64,000 bases of DNA from Ktedonobacter sp. SOSP1-85 (GCF_016587415.1 NZ_BNJI01000001.1:434001-498000), one strand, 5' to 3'; positions 10,130 through 19,721 are shown, numbered from the stretch's first letter. The notes: generated from the letters alone by a model not told the origin. Numbers and translations are program-made.

Positions 10130-10675
10130 ATGTACAAAGCGAAACTGTCTCGTGCCACCAAATTCCTCCTCATCTTCGCTCTCGCGCTGCTCCTGAGTGT
10201 CTTCGCCTTTTCGGCATCGACACCACAGACCCATGCAGCTTCTATCTCGAAATCCCCGGCACCTATCGCTCACAAAAGCAAGGTACAACCCCATTGGTCC
10301 GGTGGTGGCTGTAGTGGCTGGTTCACTTATGGTCCTAGCACGTCTCAATTCACTTACAAATCATGTATTAGTGGCTCCTTCAGCAATATAGTCAGTAATA
10401 CCTATATTACGTTTACAGCCCAGACCCCATCTTTATGGAGTTCATGCTCTGTTACCATCAGTATCAGGGATGATACAGCTAGAGACACTCCCTGGAGCCA
10501 AACAGATGGTTGCTTATCTGATGCCAGGGCAGATGGCGTTTATGTGGGCTATAATGGCCCTTTTGCAGCCACCTTCTCTTCAGATAGCTTCCACACCTAC
10601 GTTTCGGTGACTGGAGTCTATAATGGCAAAACGATTTCTGGGGGAGTGGTAAATAGCCCTGAGTTAAAGCCTTAA
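10130..10675 (+). CDS. Small secreted protein, four cysteines
   Basis: 181 residues, no family recognised. Basic N-terminus, hydrophobic core LLIFALALLLSVFAFSA and a likely cleavage after THAAS make a good Sec signal peptide of about 37 residues. The mature protein is rich in Ser, Thr, Gly and Tyr with four cysteines (GGCSGW, KSCISG, SSCSV, GCLSD), consistent with a disulfide-stabilised beta-sandwich outside the cell. The next gene also encodes a secreted four-cysteine protein of similar size, though they do not look alike in sequence. No ribosome site is clear before the ATG. Confidence 0.6.
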   Translation: MYKAKLSRATKFLLIFALALLLSVFAFSASTPQTHAASISKSPAPIAHKSKVQPHWSGGGCSGWFTYGPSTSQFTYKSCISGSFSNIVSNTYITFTAQTPSLWSSCSVTISIRDDTARDTPWSQTDGCLSDARADGVYVGYNGPFAATFSSDSFHTYVSVTGVYNGKTISGGVVNSPELKP

Positions 10676-11120
10676 CAGGGAACAAAAATGACCCAAAACA
10701 TTCCGCACTCATAGAATAAGGACAGTGTTCCAGGATGGCAGTGAGATTGTTTTCCCGCTTGCGCCATTGATCGCGTGGCGCGAGAGTCATCCCTGCCATT
10801 CTCGACACGGCGGCAGTCTGAACCATATCATGTGGCACAGAAGGCGTATTATAAGCGTAAATGACGATCTGCCGGAACGATACCCTCGGATCGAAAGTAC
10901 AAAAGGAAATCTTTTCGCTGCCTATGGGCCATTTCGGCTCCAAATGCTCCTTTGTACAGGTTGCCTGCTCGCCAGCGTAATTATACAGAGCCACCAGCTT
11001 CAACGCAAAGAAACCATGCGTCGCAGCCGCACACCCGGCATGGAGCTGAGGATGAAACTACAAAAAGCTCTTGCTATCCAGGAGTTCCAAAACGAATTTA
11101 CACCCAAAGAAAGGGCCACG
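10676..11120. other. Intergenic, no gene seen
   Basis: 445 bp between two secreted-protein genes. Open frames run through it on both strands, including an in-frame upstream extension of the next gene, but that extension has no ribosome site and would bury the signal peptide. No recognisable motif. Confidence 0.4.
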
Positions 11121-11597
11121 ATGAGAAGATTACTCACCACAATCATCCTCGCAGGTTTACTGAGCGCCGTTTTTATGGTTGGCGCTGTCTCTGCACACAC
11201 ACACCAACCTGCTAGTTGTACCTATTGGGCGACAGATGCTGAAACCATTCAAACTATTAACGGCTATCGATGGGACGTCTCATTGTTATCGTTCCGTGCT
11301 TGTGGAAGTGGGGCCTATCTGGGAAAAGTGTCTGATCATGATTGCGTCACGGTCCCACCGCATCAGCCATTTGACTTGCTCATGTGGAACCAGTGGTACA
11401 TCAATGGCAACTACATTAATGAAACATCGTATCGATTCTACCCACCGTACAATTCGGCTTCAGGCCCGTATTGTTCCTACAGTGGTTCGTTTTCTGTCCC
11501 CTCTGGAAGTAATGTTATGAATTACGCCAACTTACAGTACCTGGATAATAGCCACATAGCAGGCTACGTGCTCCTGACGGACTACAACGTACATTGA
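11121..11597 (+). CDS. Small secreted protein, four cysteines
   Basis: 158 residues, no family recognised. MRRLLTTIILAGLLSAVFMVGAVSAH is a textbook signal peptide, which fixes the start at 11121 even though the frame is open further upstream. The mature chain is aromatic-rich with four cysteines (ASCTYW, RACGSG, DCVTV, YCSYSG) and alternates Tyr/Ser/Asn as in extracellular beta-rich domains. Followed by a hairpin terminator. Probably an exported structural or binding protein; function unknown. Confidence 0.65.
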   Translation: MRRLLTTIILAGLLSAVFMVGAVSAHTHQPASCTYWATDAETIQTINGYRWDVSLLSFRACGSGAYLGKVSDHDCVTVPPHQPFDLLMWNQWYINGNYINETSYRFYPPYNSASGPYCSYSGSFSVPSGSNVMNYANLQYLDNSHIAGYVLLTDYNVH

Positions 11598-11652
11598 TCT
11601 CTCGCCGCCCTCTTCACTGAGAAAGCACAAGTTCAAGGCACAACAAACATCA

Positions 11653-11693
11653 AGAGAGGCAAGCGGAAGAAAACCCTTTTCGCCTGCCTCTCT
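11653..11693 (+). terminator. Hairpin after secreted-protein gene
   Basis: AGAGAGGCAAGCG (11653-11665) pairs with CGCCTGCCTCTCT (11681-11693) with one mismatch around a 15-nt loop, 56 bp after the stop codon. No strong T-run follows, so termination is inferred from position. Confidence 0.45.
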
Positions 11694-11878
11694 GCATGAT
11701 CGTATCCGAATGCTTTTAACTTGCCTGCTAGAGGATCTAAGCTACATCGGTTTTGACGAGATTCAACGGGATCGCGAAACCAACGCCATTCGCATGGCAT
11801 GGCTTGCGGCGGGCTCAAGCCTATCGTGTTGCACTGTCTTTTGCCAGGAGGGAAACTATGAAGGCATACGCACAAGAT

Positions 11879-13093
11879 TTACGCGGGTGCGTCCTGCGTG
11901 CTGTAGACCTGGTCGCTTGTCTGGAATACCACTGGCAGGCTTGTAAGACCGTGCAGCATGGGATTATTGTTCCAGGTGAGTTGGTTCGGTTGAATCGCCA
12001 GACGCAGGTCGGGCAGGCGTTGGAGCAGCGTACCGAAGGCTATCTGTCCTTCCAGGCGTGCCAGCGGCGCGCCTAAGCAATAATGGATGCCTTTGCCAAA
12101 GGCCAGATGTTGGTTCTCCTGGCGGGTGATGTCCAGTTCGGTGGGATCTGAGAACTGTTGCGTATCGGCATTCGCGGAAATCAAAGCAGCCATCACCTGC
12201 TCTCCTTTGCGGATCACCTTGCCATGCAATGGGATATCTTCGCTTGCCCAGCGCTCATCAGAGAGACTTACCGGGGCTGTGTAACGCAACAGTTCCTCAA
12301 CGGCCGCCGGAAGCAAGGAAGGGTCGGCCCGAAGCAGGTTCATCTGATCGGGATGTTGTAAGAGGGCGAGCGTGCCATTGCCAAGCAGATTGACCGTCGT
12401 CTCGTGTCCAGCGACAATGAGCAAGAAGACCATCGACACCAGTTCGGCCTCGCTCAACTGGTCCTCGTTCTCCCTTACCTGCACCAGGCGACTCACAAGG
12501 TCATTGCCTGGATGAGCGCGCTTTGCCGCCAAAAGGGACTGAATATAGTGCAGAAAGGCCTCTAGCGCAGTTCGGGTGTCTTCTCGCTGATTGACGATAG
12601 CCTGGGTCCAGGTGCGAAAAGAAGCCCGGTCTGAGACGGGAATACCCAGCATTTCGGAGATGACCGTGATGGGCAATGGATAGGCAAATTCGGTAATAAC
12701 ATCCATACTTCCCCGTTCCTGTACCGCGTCCAACAACTCATCGGTAATCTGCTGGATGCGCGGGCGCAATTGCTCAATCATGCGAGGGGTGAAAGCCTTT
12801 GACACTAGGCGGCGCAGACGTGAATGGTCGGGCGGATCAACCGTGAGCATATTCTGGAAGATGCTGGCGATTAGAGGGTCCTGCTCATGCTGCTGCGTTG
12901 AGATCTTGCGCCTGTCCTTGGTAAAGCGAGGATCCTTCAGAACAAACAGCGCATCCTCATAGGTAGTCGTCAACCAAAAATTCAAATCCTCCACATAGTG
13001 AAGTGGTTCCATAGAGCGTAGTTGTGTATAGAAGACATGGAGGTCTCGCTTTGTTTCCTGTGACTGGAACTCTTGCAAGCTAATTCGAGACAT
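11879..13093 (-). CDS. Cytochrome P450
   Basis: 404 residues, bacterial class I P450, a heme-thiolate monooxygenase needing ferredoxin and reductase partners not found here. AGHETT in the I helix (about residue 229) supplies the oxygen-activating Thr; EELLR is the K-helix ExxR; FGKGIHYCLGAPLAR holds the heme-ligating Cys339. ATG 13093 is preceded by AAGGAG at proper spacing; the upstream extension to 13126 has none. It lies 126 bp after the large LuxR gene on the same strand, in the same arrangement as the LuxR-monooxygenase pair at 4-7 kb. It resembles the CYP107-like secondary-metabolism group; substrate unknown. Confidence 0.9.
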   Translation of the reverse strand: MSRISLQEFQSQETKRDLHVFYTQLRSMEPLHYVEDLNFWLTTTYEDALFVLKDPRFTKDRRKISTQQHEQDPLIASIFQNMLTVDPPDHSRLRRLVSKAFTPRMIEQLRPRIQQITDELLDAVQERGSMDVITEFAYPLPITVISEMLGIPVSDRASFRTWTQAIVNQREDTRTALEAFLHYIQSLLAAKRAHPGNDLVSRLVQVRENEDQLSEAELVSMVFLLIVAGHETTVNLLGNGTLALLQHPDQMNLLRADPSLLPAAVEELLRYTAPVSLSDERWASEDIPLHGKVIRKGEQVMAALISANADTQQFSDPTELDITRQENQHLAFGKGIHYCLGAPLARLEGQIAFGTLLQRLPDLRLAIQPNQLTWNNNPMLHGLTSLPVVFQTSDQVYSTQDAPA

Positions 13094-13219
13094 CGGGTAA
13101 CTCCTTCCGATACGTTGCGTTGTCAAGCGATCGTTTGATCGTTGTCGCTACATAGCATAGCGCAGTTGGAAGAAACAGCCATGCCCCTTTGTGAGCATTA
13201 CCAGGGGGTATTCTGGGCT

Positions 13220-16200
13220 TCATTCAAGCAGGTGGAGTGCGCGGGCGCGCGCAACTGCCTGCGTCCGGTTCGTTACAGAGAGCTTTGCCAGGATGTGTTT
13301 GACGTGGCGCTTGGCTGTATTGAGGCTGATTACCAGGTGGTCTGCGATCTGCTGATTGGACGCGCCAGTGGCCAGGAGCGAGAGCACTTCCACTTCGCGA
13401 GCACTCAAAGGCTCTATGAGCGATTGCGATGCTTCTGGCTGTGTTGAACCGAGAGCCATCCGGTGTGTGAAAGGGATGGTGGCCTGAAGTTGCTGGATAT
13501 AACCGGGCGAGGCCGTGGTATATGCGGAGACCTGCGCGAGCAAACGCGCCATTGGCTGGCCTTCATCGGCGAAAAGCCGTATATACCCCTCCCGCTCTGC
13601 CTGGGCCAGAACGGGACCGAGCGTGACAAGCGCCTGCCTTGTTTTGCCCTGTGCTTGCAGGGCGAGCGCTGTGAGCACCTGAACCTCAATCAACCAGCCA
13701 TGAAAGCCCAGGCGCGACGCACAGTCGCGCCAGTTTTCGAGCAAGACCAGGGCCTGTGAGAGCGTTGTTCCCGTTCTTTGGGTACGTCCACGCACGATCA
13801 AGATACGCGCAAGTGTCAGATACGCCAACATCTGTCGGCTTTCCAAAAGCGTAACGGGGGCGTCATCATAGCGTATCCCGCAGGTGCCTATCCAATACTC
13901 GGCCTCTTCCACCTGATCGCAGGCGAGGGCGAGACGCGCGGCGAGCGTGGGCACATCTACCGGTGACCGTTCCTTGCCTTGAGGGAATATTTCTGGCCGC
14001 TTGTGTACCAGTTCCAGAAAATGCCTGGCAGCCTGTGGCTGTCCCTGCGTCAGTTCAATACGCGCCTGTACCCAGAGACCGAATGCGAACAGAGGACTCT
14101 GAGTCGGAGACGGTATGATCTCCAGTATCGCGTGTGGAATGACCTCTACGACCTGTTGTATCGCGCTCGCGGCTTCTGGCAAACGGTTCCACTCGTACAG
14201 CAAGCAGGCTCTACGCATCAGCGTGAACCCCACCAGGAGCAGAGGCGTAGACGGAAGATCCTGCCGTGCTCCGAATGTCTGAAAGATACCATCATACAGT
14301 GTTCCTGCTTTGCGTAACTGGCTCTGGGCTTTGCGTAATTCGCCCAGCAGGAACGTTGCCGCTATGTGTATGAGTGAGAGCGATTCCGCTGATTGTGAGA
14401 CACTGAGGTCGAGCAGTATGTGTTCAGCTGCCACCAGATCGCCGCGAGCGCCATAGGTAAGGCTGAGAATGATCTGGAGAAAGCGCCTGAGCAGCAGGCT
14501 CAAGTCAGTTTCATGTGAAGTCAGGTTGCGCAGTGCCTCGCGTACAAGGTTGAATGCTTGTAAAGGGTTGCTTTGCGATAACGCAGTAAGCGCTCGGAAG
14601 AGGGTAAGGACGCTCTGCGGCTCGGCCCAGGAGGCAGCCTCGCTCTGCTGCTGTTCTTGCACATACTGTTCCATGCTTTGGAGCGCCTGTTCAGTGTGTT
14701 CGGGCGTGCGTTTACTCAGCGCATGGAGCCAGGGCAGAGTGATATAGAGTTGAGGCGAGGTGGCTATCAGGTCTGGTGGAAGCTGGTATAACCAGTACTT
14801 GAGTCGTTCGAAGCGTCCCTGTTCCACCATATGAGGCAAAATCCGCGCGACCAGGCGCGCTGCGCGCGGTAGATCGCCAGCCAGAAAAGCGTAATCGCAC
14901 GCCTCTTCAATGCTCTGCTGCTGCTCGTACCAGTAGCTTGCGCGTTGATAAAGTCGCGGGATCAACTCTGGTTCGAGCTTTTGAAGCCGGGCGCGTAGGG
15001 CGCTTGCGAAGAGCGGATGGTAACGATACCAGGTTTGCGTGTCATCCAGCGCGCTTATAAAGAGATTGGCCCTCAGTAGCGCCTCAAGTCGGGTTTGCCC
15101 GCAGGGGCCGGGTAGTTCCGTGACCGCGTCACAGAGCGGCCCCATCATTCGATCTAGAATGGAGGTCAATAGCAGAAAGCGTTGCGTTTCGGGTGTCTGC
15201 TGCGTCAGCACCTCTTCACTCACATAATCGAGGAAAAAGCGATGCGTGCCGCGAAATGTCCGTAGAAAGGCCGTCGCATCGGGTTGTGCACGGAGAGCGA
15301 GCGATAACAGCTGCACGCCAGCAATCCAGCCTTCCGTGCGTTGTTCCAATAAGCTCGTTGCCTCACTAGAGAGCGCAAGTCCCATGGTACGTACGAGAGC
15401 TTCGACCTCACCTGAGACAAAGCGCAACGCTTCAGTGCGTACTTCGCTTAACTGGCCCCGCGCCCGTAAGCGCGCCAGGTGCAAAGGAGGATCAACACGT
15501 GTTCCGATGATCAGATGTAAGTGAGGGGGGAGATGATCAAGCAGAAAATGCAGCAGGGAATGAATGGTGTTCGCTGTCAAAACATGATAGTCGTCTAGAA
15601 TCACGACTGCATCTTGCTTCAGCAGGTATGTGAGATCGTTGAGAATACCGGTGAGCACTCTCTTGATGTCCTGCACGTCGTTGCATTGATATGCCCGCAT
15701 GGCGCAGTCAATAGATGTATCCAGACTTGCCATGGCGGCCTTAAAATAGGAAAGAAAAGCCAACGGGTCGTTATCCGTTGGTTCGAGCGAGATCCAGGTC
15801 ACCGGGAGGTTTGTGGTAGAGGCCCATTCCGCCAGCAGTGTTGTCTTGCCGGAGCCTGCGGGGGCCGAGACTAACGTCAGTGGCTTCTGGATGCCCTGTT
15901 GTAAGAGTGTGAGCAGGCGAGGGCGCGAGACATGCTGCACCGGCAGGCGAGGAATGAGTAGCCTGGTTGTAAGGAGCATTTGAAAAGGGGGAGAGGGCTC
16001 AGGCGAGAGCGTGGCGCGTGTTTCCTCTGCGCCCTCCTGGGGGTACTCCTCCACATCGGCGAAACGATAGGACCCGGAGAGCACTTCGGCATCATTGAGG
16101 GCAGCGGTAATCATCTCTAAACGCGCAAGCGTCAGGTCAGTGCTACGAGCAAGGTAGCGTTTCACCATGCGCCGTTCCTTGCGCCGGTAGGCATACCAGT

Positions 16201-16411
16201 AGGTTCCTCCTCGCTGCACCGTCTCTTTCCGAACTGTACAACTTCCTCCATAGCGACTCTGAAAGGAGAAAGAGGAGATGGTCTCAAGCCAGTCAAACCA
16301 GTGCGAACCAACTGGCTTGACGTGGGGAATGAGCAGCCTCCCATCGTGAAAGACGGCGTATTCCTGGTTCGGCGCGAACCATTGTAACCGGTAAGATATA
16401 CGTCTCGGCAT
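13220..16411 (-). CDS. MalT-like LuxR ATP-dependent regulator
   Basis: 1063 residues. Residues 1-115 are the WYAY-type N-terminal domain (YWYAYRRKERRMVKRYLARS) shared with the 5.7-kb and 22.9-kb proteins. A STAND-class NTPase follows: Walker A APAGSGKTTLL near residue 183 and VVILDDYH as Walker B. Next come winged-helix and long TPR-like superhelical regions (residues about 400-980), then a LuxR helix-turn-helix at the C-terminus (LSAREVEVLSLLATGASNQQIADHLVIS). As in MalT, inducer binding to the superhelix would let ATP drive oligomerisation. ATG 16411 follows GAGGAG. Upstream of the P450 gene on the same strand, its likely target. Confidence 0.9.
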   Translation of the reverse strand: MPRRISYRLQWFAPNQEYAVFHDGRLLIPHVKPVGSHWFDWLETISSFSFQSRYGGSCTVRKETVQRGGTYWYAYRRKERRMVKRYLARSTDLTLARLEMITAALNDAEVLSGSYRFADVEEYPQEGAEETRATLSPEPSPPFQMLLTTRLLIPRLPVQHVSRPRLLTLLQQGIQKPLTLVSAPAGSGKTTLLAEWASTTNLPVTWISLEPTDNDPLAFLSYFKAAMASLDTSIDCAMRAYQCNDVQDIKRVLTGILNDLTYLLKQDAVVILDDYHVLTANTIHSLLHFLLDHLPPHLHLIIGTRVDPPLHLARLRARGQLSEVRTEALRFVSGEVEALVRTMGLALSSEATSLLEQRTEGWIAGVQLLSLALRAQPDATAFLRTFRGTHRFFLDYVSEEVLTQQTPETQRFLLLTSILDRMMGPLCDAVTELPGPCGQTRLEALLRANLFISALDDTQTWYRYHPLFASALRARLQKLEPELIPRLYQRASYWYEQQQSIEEACDYAFLAGDLPRAARLVARILPHMVEQGRFERLKYWLYQLPPDLIATSPQLYITLPWLHALSKRTPEHTEQALQSMEQYVQEQQQSEAASWAEPQSVLTLFRALTALSQSNPLQAFNLVREALRNLTSHETDLSLLLRRFLQIILSLTYGARGDLVAAEHILLDLSVSQSAESLSLIHIAATFLLGELRKAQSQLRKAGTLYDGIFQTFGARQDLPSTPLLLVGFTLMRRACLLYEWNRLPEAASAIQQVVEVIPHAILEIIPSPTQSPLFAFGLWVQARIELTQGQPQAARHFLELVHKRPEIFPQGKERSPVDVPTLAARLALACDQVEEAEYWIGTCGIRYDDAPVTLLESRQMLAYLTLARILIVRGRTQRTGTTLSQALVLLENWRDCASRLGFHGWLIEVQVLTALALQAQGKTRQALVTLGPVLAQAEREGYIRLFADEGQPMARLLAQVSAYTTASPGYIQQLQATIPFTHRMALGSTQPEASQSLIEPLSAREVEVLSLLATGASNQQIADHLVISLNTAKRHVKHILAKLSVTNRTQAVARARALHLLE

Positions 16412-16432
16412 CTTCTCCTCGCCAAGGAAAGC

Positions 16433-16746
16433 GTGCACTTATGCTACCTAACATTACAACATCTGTTGAGTACTACGTTTCCTTTGGAGCCAGGTTGTAT
16501 TCAGGGAGAAGGGCGTTATGTAGCAAGTAAAGCGGATACCAGACAGCGCGGGATTGAGCAGGTCTTTTTGCAACGGGATACTGCACGACCTTTTTACCAA
16601 CGTCGTGGCGAGGTCTCTAAGGCATCTTGGGAACGTTAGTAGACATCTTTCCTATCGGATTGCACGTTGCTTTTCTGCTACTGTATAGCAGCAGAAATCA
16701 ATGGCTGTGTCTCGTTGATACGGCTATGTGTGGAAGTGTACAACCT
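16433..16746. other. Intergenic, no gene seen
   Basis: Promoter side of the divergent LuxR gene. A weak inverted repeat (TTCTGCT/AGCAGAA class) lies near 16674-16700. No coding signal that I recognise. Confidence 0.3.
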
Positions 16747-16872
16747 ATGACGGCAATTGAGCGGACCGCCTATCCTCGCTTCAAGCAGATACTTTCGGGC
16801 AAAGACCTGGCAGAGGTCTACACTCCCACGCCTGCCGCTTGCGCACGGCTCAGGTGGTGGTCAGCAATTCGT
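16747..16872 (+). pseudogene. Tn3-family transposase, N-terminal remnant
   Basis: MTAIERTAYPRFKQILSGKD followed by LAEVYTPTP matches the DUF4158 N-terminus of Tn3-family TnpA proteins (usual form RTAYPRF....ELAE.YTPT). Homology is lost after about 38 residues. The matching C-terminal end appears at 19.47 kb on the same strand, with unrelated genes between. Confidence 0.6.
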
Positions 16873-16948
16873 TGATGGAAAGATTGAGGGTAGGCATGAT
16901 AAAGTCCTTTCCAGTATTGAAAGTACGCAAATGCATCCCGTGCAGGAG

Positions 16949-17758
16949 TCAGCCGAGCGAAATGAAGACCGAATCGGCGACGTGAGTAGCGCCCCCTGTT
17001 GTTGAGGGCTGTGCAAGTTCGTGAAGCAACCGCCTGCGCATGACCTTTGCCTGTTCAGGATCACGGTCGAAGGTGTTGGTCCATTCGGGATACTCGATCT
17101 GTAGAGCGCTATGGAAGATATCGCCGAGAATAATGGCCCGTTCCTCGCCTGCTGTCACCAGTAACGAAGCATGACCGGCAGTATGCCCTGGAGTGGCGAG
17201 AACCCTCACTTCAGGCGCGATATACTCTCCTTCCTCGACAAACTCGATACGATGCTCCAGCAGATTGAGCGCGTCGGCTATGCTGGCTCTGAGCGCTGGC
17301 TGATTGTCGAAACGGTGCCACTCAGCGCTCCGTACCAGATAGCGTGCGTTTGGGAAAGTATGGACCAGTTTGCCATTGACCTTGTGCCCGGTCCAGCCTA
17401 CATGATCCGAGTGCATGTGTGTGAAGAAAACGGTGTCGATATCGGCAGGTTCGAGTCCCGCACGCTCAAGATTTGAGAGGAGTTCGCCTCCATAAGCATT
17501 GAAGCGGTCGCTCTCAAAGGATTGGGGGCCGAATCCATTGTCAACTACTATCGCATGCTCTGGCGTCTGGAGCAGATAGGCGCCGAGACTGCCAACAAGC
17601 TGACCGTTGCTGTCGAGCAGGTGTTGATAGGGCTGCCAGTCCGCTGCGGTGGCTGTCGGGAATAAGGCCATTGGATTGAAGAGAATATATCCATCGGGCA
17701 GATAGGTTATGCGAATGTTGCCGAGCATGATAGAACTGTAGGTTGCTGCGCTGACCAT
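16949..17758 (-). CDS. MBL-fold metallo-hydrolase
   Basis: 269 residues. THMHSDHVGW (HxHxDH) binds the two metal ions, with further ligands in TPGHTAGHASLL and LGDIFH. The layout, with an N-terminal stretch naming a gain in LGAYLLQTPEHAIVVDNGFG, matches lactonase/quorum-quenching-like members and uncharacterised relatives, so a lactone or ester substrate is possible but not shown. ATG 17758 is preceded by AAGGAAGG at good spacing; the upstream extension to 17839 has no such site. It sits inside the interval between the two halves of the Tn3 transposase remnant. Confidence 0.8.
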   Translation of the reverse strand: MVSAATYSSIMLGNIRITYLPDGYILFNPMALFPTATAADWQPYQHLLDSNGQLVGSLGAYLLQTPEHAIVVDNGFGPQSFESDRFNAYGGELLSNLERAGLEPADIDTVFFTHMHSDHVGWTGHKVNGKLVHTFPNARYLVRSAEWHRFDNQPALRASIADALNLLEHRIEFVEEGEYIAPEVRVLATPGHTAGHASLLVTAGEERAIILGDIFHSALQIEYPEWTNTFDRDPEQAKVMRRRLLHELAQPSTTGGATHVADSVFISLG

Positions 17759-18031
17759 TGAAGATCCTTCCTTTTGATAACTTTCCGTGTGAATGATGGA
17801 TACAGGAAGCAGCGTCTGCTGTCCCCTGATCCAGGACAACGATCAGATATATATCCGCCTGCCTGCACAAAGCGAACGCCATCATTATATTCCTATAAGC
17901 ATATATTGACGATAGGAAAGAAATTCGAGCTTGAGAGAGGAAGACCTCGGTCGTTCTCTGTCTGTTGAGGGGGAAGAGAGCTTCCCACAACAGAACATTT
18001 CCTCACGGAGTCAGGTGGAACTGCGCGCCAA

Positions 18032-18175
18032 ACTCGGAACGAAAAAGTGTGAACAGAACCGTTCTTTCGTTCCGAGTCGAGCGATGACTCGTTAGACAAA
18101 AGGAGAGGAACCCTGCGTGCATTCTCTCCCCACACGACAGCGCTGCAAACAAATGAGCCGCCAAAAACTCGGAAC
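18032..18175. promoter_or_regulatory. Inverted plus direct repeats before integrase
   Basis: ACTCGGAACGAAA (18032-18044) and its exact complement TTTCGTTCCGAGT (18065-18077) form a hairpin or dyad with a 20-nt spacer. A third copy of the core, ACTCGGAAC, is at 18167-18175 in direct orientation, with GCCAAA-like sequence before both direct copies. It lies 20-165 bp before the tyrosine recombinase gene, so it may be a recombinase core/arm site or an operator. Confidence 0.5.
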
Positions 18176-18195
18176 AAAACATTTTGGGAGGCGAA

Positions 18196-19146
18196 ATGAC
18201 CATGCTTCCATTCTCTGACACAGACTCCCATCAAGGGATCAATGAAGCGCTGTTGCGGGAATATGCCTTCTTTCTGGCCAAAAAAAGCCGAAGGAACCAT
18301 TGAGGCGTATCTGTGCACTGTTCGCCAGGTCATGATCTGGATCGCCGCGCGACCGGACAATGGTGGACCGTTTCAACCCCATCATCTCACGAAGACAGCG
18401 GTTGAGATGTATCTGGCAGTACTGGAGCGCGAGAGTTTGAGCATCGCACATCGTGCGCGGGTCAAATCAGCGCTCAGCACCTTTGCCCGGTGGTTGATTG
18501 AAGAGAAAGGGGTCCTGTCGAAAAAACCACGCACTGGCATTGATTCGTCAGCAATGCCAGTGCTCGCGCCTCGCCAACTCTCAGAAGATCAGCGCTTCAT
18601 TCTCCGTTCCCTGGTCGAGCAGGAGGCTGATCGGCGCGGAGCTGCGCTCTTTGCCTTGGGATATTAGGCTGGCTGCCGGGTCAGCGACGTGTCCTGGCTG
18701 GAAATGACCCATACACATGTTAGTCCGAAGGTGGGCTGGATACACGTCGGTCATAAAGGCGGCAAATGGCGCGAATCGACCTGGTGAACGAGGCACGCAA
18801 ACCCCTCTACGAGTACCTGCAAGCCACACACGATCCAGACCGTCTCTACGTTTTTCCTTCCCAGCGAAACGTGCGGTTGACTGAAGAAAGAATCCATCAC
18901 TGGTTTCGCAATCTAAAAGCGCGTGCGACCAGGGAGCAATGGGAGCATATCGCGGATCTGACTTTTCATGATTTGCGCCATGACTTTACTCATCGTGCGC
19001 GGGAGGCCGGTTGGAGCCTGGAGGAAGTGGCCTATTATTTGGGTCATGTGACCAGGAAAGGGACTCTGGCTATTCAAACAACCTTCGGCTATACCCAGGT
19101 CAGTCGTGAACAGATCAAGGACAAACTGAAATGGCTCCGAGGATGA
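18196..19146 (+). pseudogene. Tyrosine recombinase/integrase, three lesions
   Basis: ATG 18196 has GGAGG five bases upstream. The protein would have a SAM-like N-terminal core-binding domain (GTIEAYLCTVRQVMIWI) and a catalytic domain with Arg in AGCRVSDV, Lys in HKGGKWRE, HDLRH, and GH in YLGHVTR, then FGYTQ near the C-terminus. Three lesions break it: an A7 run at 18280-18286 that needs one A fewer, a TAG at 18665-18667 where related enzymes have Trp (GY-W-AGCR), and a missing base near 18770 (REIDLVNEARKPL is restored by one insertion). With three lesions this is a dead gene rather than error. Nothing shows which element it served. Confidence 0.8.
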
Positions 19147-19472
19147 ACCATTCACCCTTCAACACCATGCGCTTTTCTTTGGTTCGGGCACGGATCATTT
19201 GGATGAAGCGCATGGGAGCTGAGACCATCCCATTTGGAGCAAATTGAACGCTGGCATGTTGCTGAACAATGTGATCTGCTGTGGCAGAACACGGCACTCT
19301 ACTCATTTTCCTGAGCACCTTATGGTAATTCTACGCGGAGGATTCTGAGAGAGGACACAGTCTAGATCGGTGGCAAGAGCGTGTTATGGACTTGCTTACT
19401 CTTTTGTCCCAAGTACCGCTATGAAGGAGCCTCTTTGGGCTAGATTCCTATTCCAACTTTCTGTTCCAACTA
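19147..19472. other. Degraded intergenic stretch
   Basis: 326 bp between the integrase remnant and the Tn3 transposase remnant. No recognisable coding sequence. Confidence 0.35.
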
Positions 19473-19721
19473 TGGGCAAACCCCTACTTGTCCCAGGTGG
19501 TCGAAGAACTGAAAAAGCGGGGCGAAGTAGTACCTGAAGAGTATCTCCCCCATATCACACTGCTGGGATGGAAACATATCAATCTCATCGGGCAATACAG
19601 TTTTAGCCATTAATCGGCCCGTTCCCTCGACAATCTCCGACCATTGCGGCTTCCAGAACAGGAAGGTCAAGAGGCACGGGAGGCACCCACGGAAGATCGC
19701 GGCGTGTCCTCTCATTCCTAA
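19473..19721 (+). pseudogene. Tn3-family transposase, C-terminal remnant
   Basis: WANPYLSQVVEELKKRG, then YLPHITLLGWKHINLIGQYSF, is the characteristic end of Tn3-family TnpA (usually LSPLGWEHINL.G.Y). After a TAA at 19611 the same frame continues SARSLDNLRPLRLPE, the very last conserved segment, to a final stop at 19719. So an internal stop was acquired. Upstream homology is lost within about 15 residues. Confidence 0.65.

Noticed and set aside
10725..11120. N-terminal extension of the second secreted protein to 290 residues
   Set aside because: Would bury the clear signal peptide and lacks a ribosome site; start at 11121 preferred.
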